A DNA stretch of 64,000 nucleotides from Megachile rotundata (taxonomy: Eukaryota > Arthropoda > Insecta > Hymenoptera > Megachilidae): assembly GCF_050947335.1 (NCBI RefSeq), contig NW_027473316.1, positions 3,410,001 to 3,474,000 on the forward strand. Reading direction: 5' to 3'. Positions 54,194 through 63,492 of the stretch are shown here, piece after piece. Position numbers and translations under genes: made by a program. Each line of letters begins with the position of its first letter. Within the stretch, counting starts at the first letter, position 1. The notes under the pieces were generated by a model that was not told the DNA's origin, ran no database searches, and saw nothing but the letters and a program-made list of their open reading frames with translations.

Positions 54194-55374
54194 GATTATG
54201 ATTGTTTGATTGTGATTGTATGATTGTGATTGTGTGATTGTGATTGTGAGATTGTGATTGTATGATCGTGATTGTATGATCGTGATTGTATGATTGTGAT
54301 TGTATGATTGTGGTTGTATGATTGTGATTGTATGATTGTGATTCTTTCATTGCGATTGTATGATTGTGATTGTATGATTGCGATTGTATGATTGTGATTG
54401 TATGATTGTGATTGTATGATTGTGATTGCATGATTGTGATTGCATGATTGTGATTGTATGATTGTGATTGTATGATTGTGATTGTATGATTGTGATTGTA
54501 TGATTGTGATTGTATGATTGTTTCTGTATGATTGTGATTGCATGATTGCGATTGCATGATTGTGATTGTATGATTGTGATTGTATGATTGTGATTGTATG
54601 ATTGTGATTGTATGATTGTGATTCTTTCATTGCGATTGTATGATTGTGATTGTATGATTGCGATTGTATGATTGTGATTGTATGATTGTGATTGTATGAT
54701 TGTGATTGCATGATTGTGATTGCATGATTGTGATTGTATGATTGAGATTGTATGATTGTGATTGTATGATTGTGATTGTATGATTGTTTCTGTATGATTG
54801 TGATTGTATGATTGTGATTGCATGATTGTGATTGTGTGATTGTGATTGTGAGATTGTGATTGTATGATCGTGATTGTATGATCGTGATTGTATGATTGTG
54901 ATTGTGTGATTGTGATTGTATGATTGTGGTTGTATGATTGTGATTGTATGATTGTGATTCTTTCATTGCGATTGTATGATTGTGATTGTATGATTGCGAT
55001 TGTATGATTGTGATTGTATGATTGTGATTGTATGATTGTGATAGCATGATTGTGATTGTATGATTGTGATTGTATGATTGTGATTGTATGATTGTGATTG
55101 TATGATTGTGACTGTATGATTGTGATTGTATGATTGTCATTGTATGATTGTGATTGTATGATTATGATTGTATGATTGTGATTGTATGATTGTGACTGTA
55201 TGATTGTGATTGTATGATTGTGATCGTATGATTGTGATTCTTTGATTGCGATTGTATGATTGTGACTGTATGATTGTGATTGTATGATTGTGATTGTATG
55301 ATTATGATTGTATGATTGTGGTTGTATGATTGTCATTGTATGATTGTGATTGTATGATTATGATTGTATGGTTG
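54194..55374 (+). repeat. R module, copy 4 of 5
   Basis: Same marker order; GATAGCATG at 55040. Length 1,181 bp. Private GATTGAGATTG near 54,741 and an extra GTGTG near 54,905. Confidence 0.9.
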
Positions 55375-55454
55375 TGATTGTATGATCGTGATTGTATGAT
55401 CGTGATTGTGAGATTGTGATTGTATGATTGTGATTGTATGATTGTGATTGTATG

Positions 55455-56784
55455 ATAGTAATTGTATGATTGTGATTGTATGATTGTGATTGTATGATAG
55501 TAATTGTATGATTGTGATCGTATGATTGTTATTGTATGATTGTGATTGTATGATTGTGATTGTATGATTGTGATTCTTTCATTGCGATTGTATGATTGTG
55601 ATTGTACGATTGTGATTGTATGATTGTGATTGTATGATTGTGATCGTATGATTGTGGTTGTATAATTAAGGTTGTATGGTTGTTTCTGTATGATTGTGAT
55701 TGCATGATTGCGATTGTATGATTGTGATTGTATGATTGTGATTGTATGATTGTGATCGTATGATTGTGATTCTTTGATTGCGATTGTATGATTGTGATTG
55801 TATGATTGTGATTGTATGATTGTGATTGTATGATTGTGATTGCCTGATTGTGATTGTATGATTGTGATTGTATGATTGTGATTGTATGATTGTGATTGTG
55901 TGATTGTGATTGTATGATTGTGATTGTATGATTGTGATTGTATGATTGTGATCGTATGATTGTGGTTGTATAATTAAGGTTGTCTGATTGTTTCTGTATG
56001 ATTGTGATTGTATGATTGCGATTGTATGATTGTGATTGTATGATTGTGATTTTATGATAGTGATTGTATGATTGTTTCTGTATGATTGTGATTGTATGTT
56101 TGCGATTGTATGATTATGATTGTTTGATTGTGATTTTATGATTGTGATTGTGTGATTGTGATTGTGAGATTGTGCTTGTATGATCGTGATTGTATGATTG
56201 TGATTGTATGATTGTGATTGTATGATTGTGGTTGTATGATTGTGATTGTATGATTGTGATTCTTTCATTGCGATTGTATGATTGTGATTGTATGATTGTG
56301 ATTGTATAATTGTGATTGTATGATTGTGATTGTATGATTGTGATCGTATGATTGTGGTTGTATAATTAAGGTTGTATGATTGTTTCTGTATGATTGTGAT
56401 TGTATGATTGCGATTGTATGATTGTGATTGTATGATTGTGATTGTATGATTGTGATTGTATGATTGTGATTGTATGATTGTGATTGCCTGATTGTGATTG
56501 TATGATTGTGATTGTATGATTGTGATTGTATGATTGTGATTGTGTGATTGTGATTGTATGATTGTGATTGTATGATTGTGATTGTATGATTGTGATCGTA
56601 TGATTGTGGTTGTATAATTAAGGTTGTCTGATTGTTTCTGTATGATTGTGATTGTATGATTGCGATTGTATGATTGTGATTGTATGATTGTGATTGTATG
56701 ATTGTGATTGCATGATTGTGATTGTATGATTGTGATTGTATGATTGTGATTGTATGATTGTGATTGTATGATTGTGATTGCATG
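55455..56784 (+). repeat. Q module, copy 4 of 5
   Basis: From ATAGTAATTG at 55455 to GCATG at 56780, with cassettes 55663, 55971, 56363 and 56615. It has an extra cassette (55971) and no GATTTAG, so its middle part differs from copies 2 and 3 although the total length equals that of copy 2. Confidence 0.84.
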
Positions 56785-57833
56785 ATTGTCATTGTATGAT
56801 TGTGATTGTATGATTATGATTGTATGATTGTGATTGTATGATTGTGATTGTATGATTGTGATTGTATGATTGTGATCGTATGATTGTGATTGTATGATTG
56901 TGATCGTATGATTGTGATTGTATGATTGTGATTGTATGATTGCGATTGTATGATTGTGATTGTATGATTGTGATTGTATGATTGTGATTGTATGATTGTG
57001 ATTGCCTGATTGTGATTGTATGATTGTGATTGTATGATTGTGATTGTATGATTGTGATTGTGTGATTGTGATTGTATGATTATGATTGTATGATTGTGAT
57101 TGTATGATTGTGATCGTATGATTGTGGTTGTATAATTAAGGTTGTCTGATTGTTTCTGTATGATTGTGATTGTATGATTGCGATTGTATGATTGTGATTG
57201 TATGATTGTGATTGTATGATTGTGATTGTGTGATTGTGATTGTGAGATTGTGCTTGTATGATCGTGATTGTATGATTGTGATTGTATGATTGTGATTGTA
57301 TGATTGTGGTTGTATGGTTGTGATTGTATGATTGTGATTCTTTCATTGCGATTGTATGATTGTGATTGTATGATTGTGATTGTATAATTGTGATTGTATG
57401 ATTGTGATTGTATGATTGTGATCGTATGATTGTGGTTGTATAATTAAGGTTGTATGATTGTTTCTGTATGATTGTGATTGTATGATTGCGATTGTATGAT
57501 TGTGATTGTATGATTGTGATTGTATGATTGTGATTGCCTGATTGTGATCGTATGATTGTGATTGTATGATTGTTATCGTATGATTGTGATTCTTTGATTG
57601 CGATTGTATGATTGTGACTGTATGATTGTGATTGTATGATTGTGATTGTATGATTATGATTGTATGATTGTGGTTGTATGATTGTCATTGTATGATTGTG
57701 ATTGTATGATTATGATTGTATGATTGTGATTGTATGATAGTGATTGTATGATTGTTTCTGTATGATTGTGATTGTATGATTGCGATTGTATGATTATGAT
57801 TGTATGATTGTGATTGTATGATTGTGATTGTGT

Positions 57834-58036
57834 GATGGTGATTGTGAGATTGTGATTGTATGATCGTGATTGTATGATCGTGATTGTGAGATTGTGGTTG
57901 TATGATTGTGATTGTATGATTGTGTTTGTATGATAGTAATTGTATGATTGTGATAGTATGATTGCGATTGTATGATTGTGATTGTATGATTGTGATTGTA
58001 TGATTGTGATCGTATGATTGTGATCCTTTGAGTGCG
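57834..58036 (+). repeat. E module, copy 5 of 5
   Basis: Same order and the same 188-bp spacing. Private change: TTTGAGTGCG near 58,028 (TTTGATTGCG elsewhere). Confidence 0.92.
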
Positions 58037-58330
58037 ATTGTATGATTGTGATTGTATGATTGTGATTGTATGATTGTGATTGTATGATTGTGTACGTATG
58101 ATTGTGATTGTATGATTGCGATTGTATGATTGTGATTGTATGATTGTGATTGTATGATTGTGATTGTATGATTGTGATTGTATGATTGTGATTGTATGAT
58201 TGTGATTGTATGATTGTGATTGTATGATTGTGATTGTATGATTGTGATTGTATGATTGTGATTGTATGATTGTGATTGTATGATTGTGATTGTATGATTG
58301 TGATTGTATGATTGTGATTGTATGATTGTG

Positions 58331-58946
58331 ATTGCACGATTGTGATTGTACGATTGTGATTGTACGATTGTGATTGTATGATTGTGATTGTATGATTGTG
58401 ATTGTATGATTGTGATTGTATGATAGTGGTTGTATGATTGTTTCTGTATGATTGTGATTGTATGATTGCGATTGTATGATTATGATTGTTTGATTGTGAT
58501 TGTATGATTGTGATTGTGTGATTGTGATTGTGAGATTGTGATTGTATGATCGTGATTGTATGATTGTGATTGTATGATTGTGATTGTATGATTGTGGTTG
58601 TATGATTGTGATTGTATGATTGTGATTGTATGATTGTGATTGTATGATTGTGATCGTATGATAGTGGTTGTATAATTAAGGTTGTATGATTGTTTCTGTA
58701 TGATTGCGATTGTATGATTGTGATTGTATGATAGTGATCGTATGATTGTGGTTGTATAATTAAGGTTGTCTGATTGTTTCTGTATGATTGTGATTCTTTG
58801 ATTGCGATTGTATGATTGTGATTGTATGATTGTGATTGTATGATTGTGATTGTATGATTGTGATTGTATGATAGTGATCGTATGATTGTGGTTGTATAAT
58901 TAAGGTTGTCTGATTGTTTCTGTATGATTGTGATTCTTTGATTGCG
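58331..58946 (+). repeat. T module, copy 6 (616 bp, CACG block of 3)
   Basis: CACG block of three units, then cassettes at 58673, 58757 and 58897. The first spacing is 84 bp, one unit less than the 98 bp of all other copies. Confidence 0.9.
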
Positions 58947-59485
58947 ATTGTATGATTGTGATTGTATGATTGTGATTGTATGATTGTGATTGTATGATTG
59001 TGATTGTATGATTGTGATTGTATGATTGTGATTGTATGATTGTGATTGTGTGATTGTGATTGCATGATTGTGATTGTATGATTGTGATTGTATGATTGTG
59101 ATTGTATGATTGTGATTGTATGATTGTGATTGTATGATTGTGATTGTATGATTGTGATTGTATGATTGTGATTGTATGATTGTAATTGTATGATTGTGAT
59201 TGCATGATTGTGATTGAATGATTGTGATTGCATGATTGTGATTGTATGATTGTGATTGTATGATTGTGATTGTATGATTGTGATTGTATGATTGTGATTG
59301 TATGATTGTGATTGTATGATTGTGATTGCATGATTGTGATTGTGAGATTGTAATTGTATGATTGTGAATGTATGATTGTGATTGTATGATTGTGATTGTA
59401 TGATTGTGATTGTATGATTGTGATTGTATGATAGTGATTGTATGATTGTTTCTGTATGATTGTGATTGTATGATTGCGATTGTAT

Positions 59486-60680
59486 GATTATGATTGTTTG
59501 ATTGTGATTGTATGATTGTGATTGTGTGATTGTGATTGTGAGATTGTGATTGTATGATCGTGATTGTATGATCGTGATTGTATGATTGTGATTGTAAGAT
59601 TGTGGTTGTATGGTTGTGATTGTATGATTGTGATTCTTTCATTGCGATTGTATGATTGTGATTGTATGATTGCGATTGTATGATTGTGATTGTATGATTG
59701 TGATTGTATGATTGTGATTGCATGATTGTGATTGCATGATTGTGATTGTATGATTGTGATTGTATGATTGTGATTGTATGATTGTGATTGTATGATTGTG
59801 ATCGTATGATTGTTTCTGTATGATTGTGATTGTATGATTGCGATTGCATGATTGTGATTGTATGATTGTGATTGTATGATTGTGATTGTATGATTGTGAT
59901 TGTATGATTGTGATTGTATGATTGTGATTCTTTCATTGCGATTGTATGATTGTGATTGTATGATTGCGATTGTATGATTGTGATTGTATGATTGTGATTG
60001 TATGATTGTGATTGCATGATTGTGATTGCATGATTGTGATTGTATGATTGTGATTGTATGATTGTGATTGTATGATTGTGATTGTATGATTGTTTCTGTA
60101 TGATTGTGATTGTATGATTGTGATTGCATGATTGTGATTGTGTGATTGTGATTGTGAGATTGTGATTGTATGATCGTGATTGTATGATCGTGATTGTATG
60201 ATTGTGATTGTATGATTGTGATTGTATGATTGTGGTTGTATGATTGTGATTGTATGATTGTGATTCTTTCATTGCGATTGTATGATTGTGATTGTATGAT
60301 TGCGATTGTATGATTGTGATTGTATGATTGTGATTGTATGATTGTGATAGCATGATTGTGATTGTATGATTGTGATTGTATGATTGTGATTGTATGATTG
60401 TGATTGTATGATTGTGACTGTATGATTGTGATTGTATGATTGTCATTGTATGATTGTGATTGTATGATTATGATTGTATGATTGTGATTGTATGATTGTG
60501 ACTGTATGATTGTGATTGTATGATTGTGATCGTATGATTGTGATTCTTTGATTGCGATTGTATGATTGTGACTGTATGATTGTGATTGTATGATTGTGAT
60601 TGTATGATTATGATTGTATGATTGTGGTTGTATGATTGTCATTGTATGATTGTGATTGTATGATTATGATTGTATGGTTG
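59486..60680 (+). repeat. R module, copy 5 of 5
   Basis: Same marker order; GATAGCATG at 60346. Length 1,195 bp, the same as copy 2. Private changes include GTAAGATTG near 59,595 and GATCGTATGATTGTTTCTG near 59,800. Confidence 0.9.
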
Positions 60681-60760
60681 TGATTGTATGATCGTGATTG
60701 TATGATCGTGATTGTGAGATTGTGATTGTATGATTGTGATTGTATGATTGTGATTGTATG

Positions 60761-61698
60761 ATAGTAATTGTATGATTGTGATTGTATGATTGTGATTGTA
60801 TGATTGTGATTGTATGATTGTGATTGTGTGATTGTGATTGTATGATTTAGATTGTATGATTGTGATTGTATGATTGTGATTGCATGATTGTGATTGTATG
60901 TTTGTGATTGTATGATTGTGATTGTATGATTGTGATTTTATGATAGTGATTGTATGATTGTTTCTGTATGATTGTGATTGTATGTTTGCGATTGTATGAT
61001 TATGATTGTTTGATTGTGATTTTATGATTGTGATTGTGTGATTGTGATTGTGAGATTGTGCTTGTATGATCGTGATTGTATGATTGTGATTGTATGATTG
61101 TGATTGTATGATTGTGGTTGTATGATTGTGATTGTATGATTGTGATTCTTTCATTGCGATTGTATGATTGTGATTGTATGATTGTGATTGTATAATTGTG
61201 ATTGTATGATTGTGATTGTATGATTGTGATCGTATGATTGTGGTTGTATGATTGTGATTGTATGATTGTGATCGTATGATTGTGGTTGTATAATTAAGGT
61301 TGTATGATTGTTTCTGTATGATTGTGATTGTATGATTGCGATTGTATGATTGTGATTGTATGATTGTGATTGTATGATTGTGATTGTATGATTGTGATTG
61401 CCTGATTGTGATTGTATGATTGTGATTGTATGATTGTGATTGTATGATTGTGATTGTGTGATTGTGATTGTATGATTGTGATTGTATGATTGTGATTGTA
61501 TGATTGTGATCGTATGATTGTGGTTGTATAATTAAGGTTGTCTGATTGTTTCTGTATGATTGTGATTGTATGATTGCGATTGTATGATTGTGATTGTATG
61601 ATTGTGATTGTATGATTGTGATTGCATGATTGTGATTGTATGATTGTGATTGTATGATTGTGATTGTATGAATGTGATTGTATGATTGTGATTGCATG
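60761..61698 (+). repeat. Q module, copy 5 of 5, internally shortened
   Basis: From ATAGTAATTG at 60761 to GCATG at 61694. The first ATAGTA is only 84 bp from GATTTAG (60845), against 630 bp in copy 2: 546 bp (39 units) including one cassette are missing, in register. Confidence 0.86.
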
Positions 61699-61980
61699 AT
61701 TGTCATTGTATGATTGTGATTGTATGATTATGATTGTATGATTGTGATTGTATGATTGTGATTGTATGATTGTGATTGTATGATTGTGATCGTATGATTG
61801 TGATTCTTTGATTGCGATTGTATGATTGTGATTGTATGATTGTGATTGTATGATTGTGATTGTATGATTGTGATTGTATGATTGTGATTGTATGATTGTG
61901 ATTGTATGATTGTGATTGCATGATTGTGATTGTATGATTGTGATTGTATGATTGTGATTGTATGATTGTGATTGTATGAT

Positions 61981-62491
61981 AGAGATTGTATAATTGTTTC
62001 TGTATGATTGTGTTTGTATGATTGCGATTGTATGATTGCGATTGTATGATTGTGATTGTGTGATTGTGATTGTGTGATTGTGATTGTGAGATTGTAATTG
62101 TATGATCGTGATTGTATGATCGTGATTGTATGATCGTGATTGTGAGATTGTGGTTGTATGATTGTGATTGTATGATTGTGATTGTATGATTGTGATTGTA
62201 TGATTGTGGTTGTATGATTGTGATTGTATGATTGTGATTGTATGATTGCGATTGTATGATTGCGATTGTATGATTGCGATTGTATGATTGTGATTGTGTG
62301 ATTGTGATTGTATGATTGTGATTGTATGATTGTGATTGTATGATTGTGATTGTATGATTGTGATTGTATGATTGTGATTGTATGATTGTGATTGTATGAT
62401 TGTGATTGTATGATTGTGATTGTATGATTGTGATTGTATGATTGTGATTGTATGATTGTGATTGTATGATTGTGATTGTATGATTGTGATT
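61981..62491 (+). repeat. Terminal segment copy 1 (offset 1,512 bp)
   Basis: AGAGATTGTATAATTG at 61981 recurs at 63493; a run of three GATTGCG units at 62,237-62,278 recurs at 63,749-63,790; three GATCGTG units ending GTGAG near 62,100-62,150 recur near 63,612-63,660. The offset is 108 units. Confidence 0.88.
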
Positions 62492-63046
62492 GCATCATTG
62501 TGATTGCATGATTGTGATTGTATGATTGTGATTGTATGATTGTGATTGTATGATTGTGATTGTATGATAGTGATTGTATGATTGTTTCTGTATGATTGTG
62601 ATTGTATGTTTGCAATTGTATGATTATGATTGTTTCATTGTGATTGTATGATTGTGATTGTGTGATTGTGATTGTGAGATTGTGATTGTATGATCGTGAT
62701 TGTATGATTGTGATTGTATGATTGTGATTGTACGATTGTGGTTGTATGATTGTGATTGTATGATTGTGATTCTTTCATTGCGATTGTATGATTGTGATTG
62801 TATGATAGTGATTGTATAATTGTGATTGTATGATTGTGATTGTATGATTGTGATCGTATGATTGTGATTGTATAATTAAGGTTGTATGATTGTTTCTGTA
62901 TGATTGTGATTGTATGATTGCGATTGTATGATTGCGATTGTATGCTTGTGATTGTATGATTGTGATTGTATGATTGTGATTGCCTGATTGTGATTGTATG
63001 ATTGTGATTCTATGATTGTGGTTGTATGATTGTGATTGTATGATTG
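62492..63046 (+). repeat. Second copy of 49,206-49,760
   Basis: Shares all the rare markers of the copy at 49.2 kb, and keeps the full GATCGTATGATTGTGG before TAATTAAGG at 63125. Confidence 0.88.
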
Positions 63047-63492
63047 TGATTGTATGATTGTGATTGTATGATTGTGATTGTATGATTGTGATTGTATGAT
63101 TGTGATCGTATGATTGTGGTTGTATAATTAAGGTTGTCTGATTGTTTCTGTATGATTGTGATTGTATGATTGCGATTGTATGATTGTGATTGTATGATTG
63201 TGATTGTATGATTGTGATTGTATGATTGTGATTGCATGATTGTGATTGTATGATTGTGATTGTATGATTGTGATCGTATGATTGTGATTCTTTGATTGCG
63301 ATTGTATGATTGTGATTGTATGATTGTGATTGTATGATTGTGATTGTATGATTGTGATTGTATGATTGTGATTGTATGATTGTGATTGTATGATTGTGAT
63401 TGCATGATTGTGATTGTATGATTGTGATTGCATGATTGTGATTGTATGATTGTGATTGTATGATTGTGATTGTATGATTGTGATTGTATGAT

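Larger units (their letters stand above)
637..63133 (+). repeat. TAATTAAGG cassette family, about 102 dispersed copies
   Basis: A unit run reading GG-TTGTATAATTAAGGTTG, usually preceded by GATCGTATG and followed one unit later by TTTCTG. It differs from consensus at clustered sites (G to A, G to A, T to A, A to G). Starts of TAATTAAGG: 637, 1505, 2121, 2303, 3465, 4249, 5033, 5271, 6545, 7301, 7707, 8337, 8897, 9513, 9695, 10017, 10577, 10899, 11543, 12103, 12719, 12901, 13223, 14175, 14343, 15491, 16443, 16969, 17361, 18005, 18299, 18859, 19503, 20091, 20861, 21029, 21379, 22149, 22541, 23199, 23479, 24025, 24571, 25019, 26363, 26461, 26629, 28099, 28197, 28393, 28939, 31149, 31541, 32549, 32941, 33571, 33851, 34383, 35013, 35405, 35909, 36343, 36847, 37505, 38303, 38401, 38541, 39829, 39927, 40081, 42097, 42909, 43147, 43567, 45793, 46633, 46871, 47417, 47725, 48663, 48761, 48929, 49587, 49825, 50385, 50791, 51799, 51897, 52051, 55663, 55971, 56363, 56615, 57133, 57441, 58673, 58757, 58897, 61291, 61529, 62873, 63125. 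I checked a sample from each part of the window, and each has the same position in the 14-bp register once the two scars are allowed for. Read by eye, so one or two may be missed. Confidence 0.9.

Noticed and set aside
25726..58036. GATCC and GATCG sites as functional motifs (Dam or restriction-related).
   Set aside because: They are explained by one or two substitutions in the unit and are copied with their modules. A bacterial origin is not supported by anything else here.
28200..60446. Very long antisense open frames (822 codons at 28,200-30,668; 777 at 27,374-29,707; 930 at 57,654-60,446 and many more) as protein genes.
   Set aside because: They follow from the repeat: the - strand consensus has no stop in any frame, and all frames give the same peptide. 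ATG codons come only from variant units (GTCATTG, TTTCATTGCG, GCATG, GATTATG), stops from TTA, TCA or CTA variants, and the same variants fall in all three frames. No splice, promoter or codon-position signal is seen.
637..63133. TATAAT in the TAATTAAGG cassette (TTGTATAATTAAGG) as a bacterial -10 promoter or a TATA box.
   Set aside because: It is one variant unit of the satellite, present about 100 times with no gene following it. No matching -35 element or start region was found.
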